DNA of 29,443 nucleotides from Bacteroidota bacterium (GTDB taxonomy: Bacteria > Bacteroidota > Bacteroidia > Chitinophagales > Chitinophagaceae), in contig JAKAJX010000094.1 of assembly GCA_021824855.1 (NCBI GenBank), forward strand, positions 1 to 29,443. Direction: 5' to 3'. Made by a program: the position numbers and the translations under genes. The notes under the pieces were generated by a model that was not told the DNA's origin, searched no databases, and saw only the letters and a list, made by a program, of their open reading frames with translations. Shown piece by piece: positions 16,751 through 24,594 of this stretch. The first letter of the stretch is position 1, and each line of letters begins with the position of its first letter.

Positions 16751-17158
16751 ATGAAGATAAATATTACTAATGAAATTGAATTTTCAACAGCCCGAAGTGG
16801 TGGAAAAGGCGGGCAACATGTAAATAAGGTTGAAACGATGGTAGAAGGCAGATGGGATATTGAAGCATCGCAGTTATTGAATGAAGAACAGAAAGAAATT
16901 ATTTTTCAAAAACTGAGTAATAGAATTAATAAAGAAAAAAAATTGTTCGTAAAATCTCAAGTAGCAAGAACACAATTGGAAAATAAGATATTGGTAATTG
17001 AAAAAATAAATGAATTAATAGCCAATGCCTTAGTAAAAAAGAAAATTAGAATTGCCACTAAAATATCTAAAGCTGCCAAAGAAAGCAGATTAGAAGTAAA
17101 GAAAAAACAATCTTTTAATAAATCATTAAGAAAGAAAATTAAGCCAAATGAATATTAA
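16751..17158 (+). CDS. arfB: Ribosome-rescue peptidyl-tRNA hydrolase (ArfB/YaeJ type)
   Basis: A 135-residue codon-independent release factor that frees peptidyl-tRNA from ribosomes stalled at the 3' end of an mRNA. The catalytic loop SGGKGGQHVNK contains GGQ at 20-22, as in E. coli ArfB (AGGQHVNK). The C-terminal tail is strongly basic (KKKIRIATKISKAAKESRLEVKKKQ... SLRKKIKP), matching the tail that enters the empty mRNA channel. The short length and lack of codon-recognition domains set it apart from RF1 and RF2. It is divergent from dtd; both act on translation errors. Also annotated as alternative ribosome rescue factor. Confidence 0.94.
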   Translation: MKINITNEIEFSTARSGGKGGQHVNKVETMVEGRWDIEASQLLNEEQKEIIFQKLSNRINKEKKLFVKSQVARTQLENKILVIEKINELIANALVKKKIRIATKISKAAKESRLEVKKKQSFNKSLRKKIKPNEY

Positions 17159-17184
17159 CAATAGATATTTCTGAAGGCATATTT

Positions 17185-17201
17185 TACATTTGCTATTTTC
17201 G
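17185..17201 (+). promoter_or_regulatory. Candidate promoter boxes of the flippase gene
   Basis: Two -7-type boxes follow each other: TACATTTG (17185-17192, full match to TAnnTTTG) and TATTTTCG (17194-17201, 7/8). The second ends 8 bases before the ATG at 17210. Confidence 0.55.
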
Positions 17202-17209
17202 CAAGATAA

Positions 17210-18712
17210 ATGAGCAGTATTAAAAAATTAGCAGGACAAACTTTGTGGTATGGATTAAGTTCCATTGCAGCTCGTTTCATCAACTACTTACTTACGCCAT
17301 TGTTAACTTATAACTTAGCACATGCAAGTGATTATGGCAAAAATGGATTAGTATATTCTGCTATTCCTATTTTAAATGTGGTATTTACGTATGGTTTCGA
17401 AACAGCTTATTTTAGATTTTCATCTAAAGAGGCCAATAAACAAGTTATTTATAATACTGCAGCATTATCATTATTTTTTTCTACAATAATTTTTACAACC
17501 ATTTTATGGTTTGAACGAGGCTATTTTGGAGAAGCTATTGGCTTAAATGGGTTTCCCGAAATTATTAAACTAAGTATTGTTATTATTGCTTTAGATGCAT
17601 TAAGTACTATTCCATTTGCTAAATTACGCCAAGAGGAACGCCCACTAAAATTTGCATTTGTTAAAATAAGCGGAATTATTATTAATATATTGTTGACTTG
17701 GTTTTTTATTGTTTATTGTCCTCAACAAGTACAACATAATCCCAATACTTGGGTAACAAAAATATACGATAGTACTACTAATCCTGTTGTATATATAGTG
17801 TTGGCTAATGTAATTCAATCGGGCATTACACTTCTATTATTAGGTAGCGAAATTTTGATGATTCGCTTTCACGTTGATATGCATCTATGGAAGAAAATGC
17901 TACTTTATTCTATGCCGCTTATTATAGCAGGTATGGGCGGAATGGTTAATGAAACTTTTGACCGGCTTATGTTAAGATGGTGGTTGCCGGGCGAAACTTT
18001 ATTTAGAGAAGAACAAGTGGGTATTTATAATGCATGTTATAAATTATCTATTCTTATTACATTATTTATACAGGCTTTTAGAATGGGAGCAGAGCCATTC
18101 TTTTTTAAGCAAGCCGAAAGCGATAATCCACAAAAAGTATATGCCAGAGTAATGAAATTTTTTGTAATAATTATTGCCATTATGTTTTTGGTAGTTGCTT
18201 TATATATACCCGTTTGGAAATATTTTATTGGTCCTAAATATTGGATTGGTTTAAAGGTTGTGCCAATTCTTTTATTGGCAAATATGTTTTTAGGCATTTA
18301 TTATAATTTAAGCGTATGGTATAAGTTGGGTAATAAAACAACAGCAGGCGCATGGATTACTGTAGCAGGTGCAATGCTAACTTTTATTATTAACTATACA
18401 TTCATTCCTTATTTTAGCTACATGGCTTGTGCATGGGCTACTTTTGCTTGTTATGGAAGTATGATGGTAATTAGTTTTGTATGGGGGCAAAAGCAATATC
18501 GTATTCCGTATGCTTGGAAAAAATTAGTAGCTTATATTGTAATAGTGGTTTTACTTTTCTTTATGCATACTGCTATCGACTTTTTTATAACTAAAGTATT
18601 TATAAGTCTATTATTCGCCACAATTTTTCTTTTTATTTTTATATGGTTTGTAATGCAAGTTGAAAGAAAAGAGCTTAAAAAAATTCCTCTATTTAATAAG
18701 TTCTTAAAGTAG
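17210..18712 (+). CDS. Wzx-like oligosaccharide flippase / polysaccharide biosynthesis membrane protein
   Basis: A 500-residue integral membrane protein with about 12-14 hydrophobic segments, of the MOP (MATE/Wzx/MurJ) exporter superfamily. The N-terminus KLAGQTLWYGLSSIAARFINYLLTPLLTYNL is typical of Bacteroidota polysaccharide flippases, followed by YGKNGLVYSAIPILNVVFTYGFETAYFRF. The central segment SMPLIIAGMGGMVNETFDRLMLRWWLPG starts the second half-bundle. Such proteins move lipid-linked oligosaccharide across the inner membrane. No glycosyltransferase cluster surrounds it, so the substrate cannot be inferred. It lies upstream of lspA, which has its own promoter. Confidence 0.9.
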   Translation: MSSIKKLAGQTLWYGLSSIAARFINYLLTPLLTYNLAHASDYGKNGLVYSAIPILNVVFTYGFETAYFRFSSKEANKQVIYNTAALSLFFSTIIFTTILWFERGYFGEAIGLNGFPEIIKLSIVIIALDALSTIPFAKLRQEERPLKFAFVKISGIIINILLTWFFIVYCPQQVQHNPNTWVTKIYDSTTNPVVYIVLANVIQSGITLLLLGSEILMIRFHVDMHLWKKMLLYSMPLIIAGMGGMVNETFDRLMLRWWLPGETLFREEQVGIYNACYKLSILITLFIQAFRMGAEPFFFKQAESDNPQKVYARVMKFFVIIIAIMFLVVALYIPVWKYFIGPKYWIGLKVVPILLLANMFLGIYYNLSVWYKLGNKTTAGAWITVAGAMLTFIINYTFIPYFSYMACAWATFACYGSMMVISFVWGQKQYRIPYAWKKLVAYIVIVVLLFFMHTAIDFFITKVFISLLFATIFLFIFIWFVMQVERKELKKIPLFNKFLK

Positions 18713-18777
18713 CAGGGTTTTAACATTTACTATACAACCAAGTAATTATCCGAAATGGTACTACGATTCATTTCTGT

Positions 18778-18785
18778 TATATTTG
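18778..18785 (+). promoter_or_regulatory. -7 box of lspA
   Basis: TATATTTG, a full match to TAnnTTTG, 20 bases before the GTG start at 18806. No TTG at the expected -33 spacing. Confidence 0.55.
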
Positions 18786-18805
18786 CCCACCGAAAATATT
18801 ATTAA

Positions 18806-19486
18806 GTGAAAATAAAACACGTAGCATTTATTATTTCTATAATTATTATTGCCGATCAGGCATTAAAATTTTATATTAAGTTAAACTATTTTGCGGGAGA
18901 AGAGCACCGTATTTTGGGTAATTGGTTTCGTTTACACTTTGTTGAAAATGAAGGGATGGCTTGGGGTATGAAATTTGGCGGCGATATTGGCAAAATTGTA
19001 CTTACTCTTTTTAGATTGGTTGCTGTTGTTTGGGGTACTTTTTTACTGAAAGATTTTGTAAGAAAAAATTATCACAAAGGATTTATTATTTGTGCTGCAC
19101 TAATTTATGCCGGTGCTTTAGGCAATTTAATTGATAGTATGTTTTATGGATTGATTTTTGAAAACAGTAATTTATTTACCGAAAATGTTGCCAAGTTTAC
19201 ACATTTTGGAAAAGGATATGCCGGCTTTTTGCATGGCAGAGTGGTGGATATGATTTATGCACCTTTATTTAATGGTACTTTTCCAAAATGGTTACCTATT
19301 TGGGGCGGACAAGAATTTGAGTTTTTTAGCCCTGTATTTAATATAGCCGATGCATCTATTTCTGTGGGTGTAATTATTTTATTATTATTTCAAAATAAAT
19401 TCTTTCATAAAGAAGGGCATATCAATTTGCATACTGTTGCCGATTCAACCAACAATAAAACTATCGATTCAAATACCAATCTATAA
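18806..19486 (+). CDS. lspA: Lipoprotein signal peptidase
   Basis: A 226-residue inner-membrane aspartyl peptidase that removes the signal peptide from prolipoproteins after lipidation. The N-terminus has IIIADQALKFYIK (TM1 and the conserved DQxxK), then FVENEGMAWGM, the family NxGxAxG-type motif. The catalytic Asp pair lies in HGRVVDMIYA and VFNIADASISVGV. The segment between IYAGALGNLIDSM and GRVVDM is longer than in E. coli, as in other Bacteroidota LspA proteins. The start is GTG (18806); no in-frame ATG lies nearby. A hydrophilic tail of about 25 residues follows the last membrane helix. Several lipoproteins in this window (7572, 19500) would be substrates. Confidence 0.95.
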   Translation: MKIKHVAFIISIIIIADQALKFYIKLNYFAGEEHRILGNWFRLHFVENEGMAWGMKFGGDIGKIVLTLFRLVAVVWGTFLLKDFVRKNYHKGFIICAALIYAGALGNLIDSMFYGLIFENSNLFTENVAKFTHFGKGYAGFLHGRVVDMIYAPLFNGTFPKWLPIWGGQEFEFFSPVFNIADASISVGVIILLLFQNKFFHKEGHINLHTVADSTNNKTIDSNTNL

Positions 19487-19499
19487 TCTGCAATTCGTT

Positions 19500-20486
19500 T
19501 TAATAAATTGTATACTTCTGTAAAGTAAATGACGATGGTGGTGTGGTGATGAAATCGGTATTAATCCATCCTACAGATTTTGCATAATAAGCATAATCGC
19601 TAAAAACAATAGCCGTTTTTCCATTGTATAATTTATAAATTAAATCTTCTTTTACTTTAATTACCGGCGAATAAATGATATTGTTATACGTGATGGTAGT
19701 ATCTTTTGCAGCTATTGTAAAATTCATAAAAACACTTGAAACACCTACTCGTAACGAAGCAACTTCGTTGGTTGACCACGAAGTATTTACGGTAGCATAA
19801 TCTTCTAAAAATTTATAATCTACTCCATTATTAGTGCTATCATCTAAATAGGCATATTCATAATAATTCCCATTACCATCTTTTCTGTATAAAAAAGTAT
19901 CGGTTTTGTTAGAAGCAAAAACCTGATAAGTTAACCCAGATGAAGGATTAACCTTAAAATTATTAATTGAAGTAATTGTAGTAATGGTATTATTGTAAGA
20001 ATCGAAATAACTCCAATTGCTTTTAATAGTATTTGGAAAATAATCGGTATTAGAAATAGGTGGTAAGAAGTAGATAGTAAATTGGCAATAAGAATTATTA
20101 AAGCTAACTGTTTTAATGGTAGATAAGGGTAATACAGGTTTACCATGTCCATGTACTTTAATAGTTTGTATGCCGGTTGATACTACAAAAGCCGAATCGA
20201 TAAACCAAAATCCGTTGGCCGAATCGGTGCTTACCAAATATTTTCCGGGTGATATAATGTTGATATTAACTAAAACATAATTGCTATCGGTTAAAATTGA
20301 ATCAACAGCATAATTACCATGTATTACAATGTTTTGGCAATTGCCTGCAGAATCTTGTAATGAGCCTAATGCTTTACCACCATTGCTTGCCCCTTTATCA
20401 ATACTATATTCTTTTTGACAAGCAAAAGCAAAATATACAATGGATAATAAAATAAGAAGCTTTACTTTTTGATTGAAATAGTTCAT
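19500..20486 (-). CDS. Lipoprotein of unknown function
   Basis: A 328-residue protein with a lipoprotein signal (KLLILLSIVYFAFACQKEYS); the lipobox FAFAC gives lipidation at Cys23, followed by QKEYSID as in many Chitinophagaceae lipoproteins. The rest is beta-rich, with a likely Ig-like N-terminal half (GKYLVSTDSANGFWFIDSAFV) and a C-terminal half with many Tyr, Asn and Thr residues ending KSVGWINTDF. I do not recognise a named domain or catalytic motif. It is convergent with lspA across 13 bases and has no evident operon partner. A -7-like stretch TTAGTTTG ends 3 bases before the ATG on the minus strand. Probably a surface or periplasmic anchored protein. Confidence 0.78.
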   Translation of the reverse strand: MNYFNQKVKLLILLSIVYFAFACQKEYSIDKGASNGGKALGSLQDSAGNCQNIVIHGNYAVDSILTDSNYVLVNINIISPGKYLVSTDSANGFWFIDSAFVVSTGIQTIKVHGHGKPVLPLSTIKTVSFNNSYCQFTIYFLPPISNTDYFPNTIKSNWSYFDSYNNTITTITSINNFKVNPSSGLTYQVFASNKTDTFLYRKDGNGNYYEYAYLDDSTNNGVDYKFLEDYATVNTSWSTNEVASLRVGVSSVFMNFTIAAKDTTITYNNIIYSPVIKVKEDLIYKLYNGKTAIVFSDYAYYAKSVGWINTDFITTPPSSFTLQKYTIY

Positions 20487-20518
20487 ACCAAACTAAGTTA
20501 GTTAGTTTTAGATATAGC

Positions 20519-21517
20519 TTATGCTAACATTGCTGCTTTGTTTGTTAAATTTTTGTTGTTCAATAAATTCGAAACATTATCCAGTGTTACGGCAGAAATT
20601 TGTTGTAATGCATCTTCTGTAAAAAATGCCTGATGAGCCGTTACTAATACATTGGGAAAACTCATTAATCGTTGAATGGTATCATCTTCAATAATATTAT
20701 TCGATAAATCTCTAAAAAAAAGTTTATCTTCTTGTTCATATACATCAATACCTAAATAACCTAATTGTTTCAACTTTAATGCGTCAATTGCCGCTTTGGT
20801 ATCAATTAATCCACCTCTGCTGGTATTAATAATAGTAACTCCTTTCTTCATCATAGCTAAACTTTCTTTATTAATAATATGATGCGTTTGCTCTGTTAAT
20901 GGGCAATGCAATGAAATAATATCTGACTGATTAAATATATCGATGAGTGGAAGAAAGGTAACTCCCATTGCTTCTAAATCTCTATTAGCAATTACATCAA
21001 AAGCAATTATTTTACAACCAAAACCCATCATAATTTTGGCAAAGGTTCTACCAATATTTCCTGTTCCAATAATACCAACAGTTTTTCCATGTATATCATA
21101 TCCTAATAATCCGTTTAGAGAAAAATTTTGCTCTCGAACTCGGTTGTATGCTTTATGGGTTTTTCTGTTTAATGTAAGAAGCATTGCCACTGCATGTTCG
21201 GCAACAGCTTCGGGTGAATAAGCGGGAACTCTGCAAACTTTTATGCCATACGCTTTTGCGGCTTCTAAATCAACATTATTAAAACCGGCACAGCGTAGTG
21301 CAATTACTTTTATTTTCTTTGTTGCGAGCTCTTTAATTACTTCGGCACTTACTTTATCATTTACAAAAACACAAACAGCATCAGTGTTATCAATCACATT
21401 GGCAATGTGCGGACCTAAATGTGTTTCATAAAATTCTAATTCAAAACCAAATTTTTCATTCTCTTTTTTGAAAAACTCTTTATCGTATGGTTTGGTTGAA
21501 AAGAAGGTAATTTTCAT
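20519..21517 (-). CDS. ldhA: D-lactate dehydrogenase (NAD-dependent, LdhA type)
   Basis: A 332-residue D-2-hydroxyacid dehydrogenase that reduces pyruvate to D-lactate with NADH. The Rossmann motif is GIIGTGNIGRTFA (148-160). The catalytic residues are Arg234 (NTSRGGLID), Glu263 (GIDVYEQED) and His295 (TAHQAFFTEDAL). The run DVYEQEDKLFFRDLSNNII is closely like fermentative LdhA of E. coli (DVYENERDLFFEDKSN), so the LdhA call is stronger than a generic dehydrogenase call. Full length. It is downstream of the fumarase genes on the same strand with a 40-base gap, so it may be expressed separately. Confidence 0.93.
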   Translation of the reverse strand: MKITFFSTKPYDKEFFKKENEKFGFELEFYETHLGPHIANVIDNTDAVCVFVNDKVSAEVIKELATKKIKVIALRCAGFNNVDLEAAKAYGIKVCRVPAYSPEAVAEHAVAMLLTLNRKTHKAYNRVREQNFSLNGLLGYDIHGKTVGIIGTGNIGRTFAKIMMGFGCKIIAFDVIANRDLEAMGVTFLPLIDIFNQSDIISLHCPLTEQTHHIINKESLAMMKKGVTIINTSRGGLIDTKAAIDALKLKQLGYLGIDVYEQEDKLFFRDLSNNIIEDDTIQRLMSFPNVLVTAHQAFFTEDALQQISAVTLDNVSNLLNNKNLTNKAAMLA

Positions 21518-21557
21518 GCAAAATTTTAAGATGAATAATTTGAATTAATAAGAAAAT

Positions 21558-22097
21558 TTATTGCTTAAGATGTAAAGGATTTAATGATTGAAAGAAATCG
21601 TTTCCTTTATCATCTACCAAAATAAATGCAGGAAAATCTACCACATCAATTTTCCAAATAGCTTCCATTCCCAACTCGGGATATTCAACTAATTCAACTT
21701 TTTTAATATTGTTTTGTGCAAGAATAGCAGCAGGCCCGCCAATAGAACCCAAATAAAAACCGCCATATTTTTTGCAAGCATCTGTTACTTGTTGACTTCT
21801 ATTTCCTTTAGCCAGCATAATTAAGCTGCCACCATTTTCCTGAAAGCGGGCAACATAGCTGTCCATACGACCGGCAGTGGTAGGTCCAAAAGAACCCGAT
21901 GGCATTCCTTCTGGTGTTTTTGCCGGTCCTGCATAATAAATAGGATGGTCTTTAATATATTGCGGTAATGGTTCTCCTTTATCTAATCGTTCATTCAATT
22001 TCGCATGTGCTATATCTCTTCCAACAATGATAGTTCCGGTAAGTGATAATCGGGTTGCTACAGGATATTTTGTAAGTTCGGCTAAAATTTCATTCAT
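21558..22097 (-). CDS. fumA: Class I fumarase, C-terminal (beta) part
   Basis: A 179-residue open frame equal to the C-terminal swivel domain of FumA: MNEILAELTKYPVATRLSL, GTIIVGRDIAHAKLNERLD, PIYYAGPAKTPEG, GPTTAGRMDSY and MLAKGNRSQQVTDACKK all follow E. coli FumA closely. The ATG at 22097 is 8 bases after the stop of the alpha part and has no Shine-Dalgarno site. The frame is open upstream of this ATG and reads KINLNKP before MNEIL, matching the linker VDLNRPMKEIL of single-chain FumA as I recall it. So this ATG is probably an internal Met of a once (or still) fused protein. The domain works only with the alpha part. Confidence 0.9.
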   Translation of the reverse strand: MNEILAELTKYPVATRLSLTGTIIVGRDIAHAKLNERLDKGEPLPQYIKDHPIYYAGPAKTPEGMPSGSFGPTTAGRMDSYVARFQENGGSLIMLAKGNRSQQVTDACKKYGGFYLGSIGGPAAILAQNNIKKVELVEYPELGMEAIWKIDVVDFPAFILVDDKGNDFFQSLNPLHLKQ

Positions 22098-22120
22098 TGG
22101 TTTGTTTAAATTAATTTTAC
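22098..22120 (-). other. Single-base frame break inside fumarase linker
   Basis: On the minus strand the alpha frame reads GCG GTA AAA TTA ATT TAA. One more A in the A-run (22115-22118), or a -1 slip of the ribosome on A AAA, joins it to the beta frame as A V K I N L N K P M N E I L. The fused product would be 546 residues, against 548 for E. coli FumA. Confidence 0.8.
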
Positions 22121-23197
22121 CGCATCTCCTTCACCGGCTTTCCGATATGTTTCTGGAATAAAGCGTCCCGGATTTTCTTCCATTTTTTCAATCCAAACAC
22201 CTTCTTTATTTATTTTGGCTTTAATATTTCTATCTGCAGAACAAGAAACTCCCATGCCTACCGGGCAAGAAGCACCATGGCGAGGTAATCGAACAATGCG
22301 AACATCTAATGCAAAATATTTACCGCCAAATTGTGCACCAATGCCCAATTCTTGTGCTGCTTGTAATACTTCTTGCTCTAATTCAACATCTCTAAATGCT
22401 TGTCCAAATTCATTTCCCTCTGTAGGTAAATTATCTAAATATTTAGCAGAGGCTAATTTTACAGTTTTTAAACATGCTTCTGCCGATGTTCCGCCAATTA
22501 CAAATGCAATATGATATGGCGGACATGCAGCGGTGCCAAGCGTTTTCATTTTTTCTGCCAAATATTTTACTAAAGTATTTGGATTTAAAAGTGCTTTGGT
22601 TTCTTGAAACAGATAGGTTTTATTGGCCGATCCACCACCTTTTGCAACACATAAAAATTTATAATCCATTCCGCTTGTTGCATAAATATCAATTTGTGCA
22701 GGAAGATTATTGCCCGAATTTTTTTCGGCATACATGGATAAAGGAATGGTTTGAGAGTATCGTAAATTTTCTTCGGTATACGTTTGATAAACGCCTAATG
22801 ATAAAGCTTCTTCGTCATTACCTCCTGTCCAAACTTGTTGTCCTTTCTTGGCTACAATAGTTGCTGTACCTGTATCTTGGCAAAAAGGTAACACACCTTT
22901 TGCAGCAATTTCGGCATTTCGCAGCATAGTAATGGCAACATATTTATCGTTATCGCTGGCTTCAGCATCATTTAAAATATCGGCTACCATTTTTAAATGT
23001 TCGGTTCTTAACATAAAGGAACAATCGTGAAAACATTGTTTGGCAACTTTGGTTAAAATGGACGAATCAACTTTTAAAATTTCTTTTCCTTCAAAAGTTG
23101 TTGTGGTAATACCTTCTTTAGTTAAAAGATAATATTCGGTAGTGTCTTTTCCTAACGGAAATGGATCTTGATAATGAAATGGAACTATTGTAGCCAT
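22106..23197 (-). CDS. fumA: Class I (4Fe-4S) fumarase, N-terminal (alpha) part
   Basis: A 363-residue open frame matching the N-terminal two thirds of E. coli FumA, beginning PFHYQDPFPLGKDTTEYYLL. It catalyses fumarate/malate interconversion with an oxygen-sensitive 4Fe-4S cluster. The expected cluster cysteines are Cys106 (PFCQDTG), Cys225 (AACPPYH) and Cys319 (GMGVSC), with spacing 119 and 94 as in other class I fumarases. CVAKGGGSANKT and LPTEGNEFGQAFRDVE are also present. True two-subunit fumarases have an alpha chain near 280 residues without this N-terminal stretch, so the protein belongs to the single-chain FumA type. It ends AVKLI and stops where the linker to the beta domain should begin. 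Confidence 0.92.
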   Translation of the reverse strand: MATIVPFHYQDPFPLGKDTTEYYLLTKEGITTTTFEGKEILKVDSSILTKVAKQCFHDCSFMLRTEHLKMVADILNDAEASDNDKYVAITMLRNAEIAAKGVLPFCQDTGTATIVAKKGQQVWTGGNDEEALSLGVYQTYTEENLRYSQTIPLSMYAEKNSGNNLPAQIDIYATSGMDYKFLCVAKGGGSANKTYLFQETKALLNPNTLVKYLAEKMKTLGTAACPPYHIAFVIGGTSAEACLKTVKLASAKYLDNLPTEGNEFGQAFRDVELEQEVLQAAQELGIGAQFGGKYFALDVRIVRLPRHGASCPVGMGVSCSADRNIKAKINKEGVWIEKMEENPGRFIPETYRKAGEGDAVKLI

Positions 23198-23241
23198 TTT
23201 AAAATATTTAAAGATGAGTAAACTATAATATAAAATTCATG

Positions 23242-23249
23242 CAAAAGTA
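23242..23249 (-). promoter_or_regulatory. -7 box of the fumarase genes
   Basis: Minus-strand TACTTTTG, a full match to TAnnTTTG, 44 bases before the fumarase ATG at 23197. No TTG at the preferred spacing. Confidence 0.5.
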
Positions 23250-23300
23250 CAAAGCAACCAATAAATTGATGAGGATAATTAAGTTGAGAAAGAATTTTAT

Positions 23301-23945
23301 TTAGGAAACGGTAAGTAACACTGCCACATAATGGCAAATTGCTGCTGCTAAAACAAAAAGATGCCAAACTGCATGGTGCCATTTCCATTTTTCTAATAAG
23401 TAAAAAACTACACCAATTGTATATAATAGTCCGCCAATAATAATCATTATAACTACCGATAAAGGCATAGAAATAAAAAACGATTTGCCACTCCAAATCA
23501 TCATCCAACCCATTAATAAATAGATGATGGTGGAAATAATATTGAAACGATTGGTAAAGTATATTTTGAAAAAAATACCAAGCAATGCCAATGTCCAAAG
23601 TATGCATAGCATGGTAATGCCTGTGGAGTTAAATAAATAACTTAAAAGAAAAGGAGTATATGTACCTGCAATTAAAAAGTAAATACTAATGTGGTCGAAT
23701 ATTTGAAGTACCTGTTTTACTTTGGGTTGCTGAAATCCATGATATAAAGTAGAAAAAGTAAACAGCATTAAAAAGCAAAAACCATAAATGCTGGCACCAA
23801 CAATTGCATGAATATTATTGCTTCTAATAGCCATTGCTGTTAATAATGGGATAGAAGCTAATCCAAAAAGAATTCCGATACCATGCGTAATACTATTGGT
23901 AATTTCTAATTGTAATGCTGTTTGCTCGTTAATTTTTTTGGTCAT
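23301..23945 (-). CDS. Haemolysin III family (PAQR) membrane protein
   Basis: A 214-residue protein with seven hydrophobic segments, full length for the haemolysin III/YqfA (TrhA) branch of the progestin/adipoQ receptor superfamily. The motifs are ITNSITHGIGILFG at the start of TM1, FSTLYHG, DHISIYFLIAGTYTPF and the C-terminal KWHHAVWHLFVLAAAICHY. These contain the Ser, Asp and three His residues that bind zinc in the family. The proteins are inner-membrane and are suspected hydrolases or membrane-fluidity regulators; true haemolysis is doubtful. The start lies 6 bases after the stop of the exported-protein gene at 23952, so the two form one unit probably controlled by the TetR regulator upstream. 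Confidence 0.92.
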   Translation of the reverse strand: MTKKINEQTALQLEITNSITHGIGILFGLASIPLLTAMAIRSNNIHAIVGASIYGFCFLMLFTFSTLYHGFQQPKVKQVLQIFDHISIYFLIAGTYTPFLLSYLFNSTGITMLCILWTLALLGIFFKIYFTNRFNIISTIIYLLMGWMMIWSGKSFFISMPLSVVIMIIIGGLLYTIGVVFYLLEKWKWHHAVWHLFVLAAAICHYVAVLLTVS

Positions 23946-23951
23946 TATTTT

Positions 23952-24533
23952 TTAGTTGCTGCTATTGTTTAGCTTTTCAACGGTTTCTGTTATTTGTGAA
24001 TAATTTAATTGTTTTGATTTAATGGCTGAAAGTACAGAGTTGTTGGTAGATAAATTTTCTGAAAATACAGTTTCGAAATTCTTTTTAGTAACTAAAATAA
24101 GGTCTCCATCTTTTTTTAATTGAAAATAATAATCACCAATTTTTCCATCAGTGGTACTGGCCACTACCGATTCGGTACCTACTGTAATTAATTTGCCATT
24201 ATTATCTGTTACCTTTTGAAAAAGATTTCCTTTATCTCCGGTTACTATAGTTTTGTAAAAATCGCTTAAATAAGTTATATACACCGTGTTGTTAGTGGTA
24301 AAGCTTTGTAAAGCATCGGCAGTAAAAGTTTTTTTTACTCCTTCGTTGTTGATAAATTGTATGTTTCCCTGAGTTTTAAATAACTCTTTAATATAACCAT
24401 CGAATGATTCGTTATCGTTGGTGATAATATTTCCTTTGCTAAAATCTGTTGGTATTGTTGCTTTGTTTTGAGAGAAACTTGCAAAAGAAACTGTTAATGC
24501 AATAACTGTTGAAATAAGGACTGTTTTTTTCAT
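23952..24533 (-). CDS. Exported protein of unknown function in a TetR-controlled unit
   Basis: A 193-residue protein with a Sec signal (MKKTVLISTVIALTVSFASFSQ). The mature part is beta-rich: SKGNIITNDNESFDGYIKELFKTQGNIQFINNEGVKKTFTA, then DYYFQLKKDGDLILVTKKNFETVFSENL, ending in a short helical tail. The stretch FxLKKDGDLxxVTKKNFxxxF followed by IKSKQLNYSQITETVEKLN is a pattern I have seen in Bacteroidota exported proteins without an assigned role. It is the first gene of a two-gene unit with haemolysin III. An 18-base operator-like site lies at 24562-24579, 28 bases upstream of its ATG, so the TetR regulator next door is likely to control it. Confidence 0.82.
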   Translation of the reverse strand: MKKTVLISTVIALTVSFASFSQNKATIPTDFSKGNIITNDNESFDGYIKELFKTQGNIQFINNEGVKKTFTADALQSFTTNNTVYITYLSDFYKTIVTGDKGNLFQKVTDNNGKLITVGTESVVASTTDGKIGDYYFQLKKDGDLILVTKKNFETVFSENLSTNNSVLSAIKSKQLNYSQITETVEKLNNSSN

Positions 24534-24561
24534 GCTTTTAAAGTTTTAAAAATTATTAATT

Positions 24562-24579
24562 ACTTATCAATAAGTAAGT
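24562..24579. promoter_or_regulatory. Candidate TetR operator 2
   Basis: ACTTATCAATAAGTAAGT agrees with the centre of operator 1 (ACTTACTAATTAGTAAGT) in 15 of 18 positions. It contains TTACTTAT-CA-ATAAGTAA, a palindrome with 8-bp arms, at 24560-24577. It lies between the tetR stop and the start of the exported-protein gene. Confidence 0.7.
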
Positions 24580-24594
24580 TTATGTAGAAAAAAA

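Noticed and set aside
22106..22120. Strong programmed -1 frameshift heptamer in fumarase
   Set aside because: The site is A AAA T, allowing a single-tRNA slip only, and no stimulatory hairpin was evident. It stays a possibility, not a called recoding site.
22474..22860. Open frame of 128 codons antisense to fumarase
   Set aside because: It lies wholly inside a strongly conserved gene, has no recognisable domain, and arises from codon bias on the opposite strand.
23185..23607. Open frame of 140 codons on the minus strand
   Set aside because: It overlaps the haemolysin III gene in another frame on the same strand. The haemolysin III frame has clear family motifs, so this one is a shadow.
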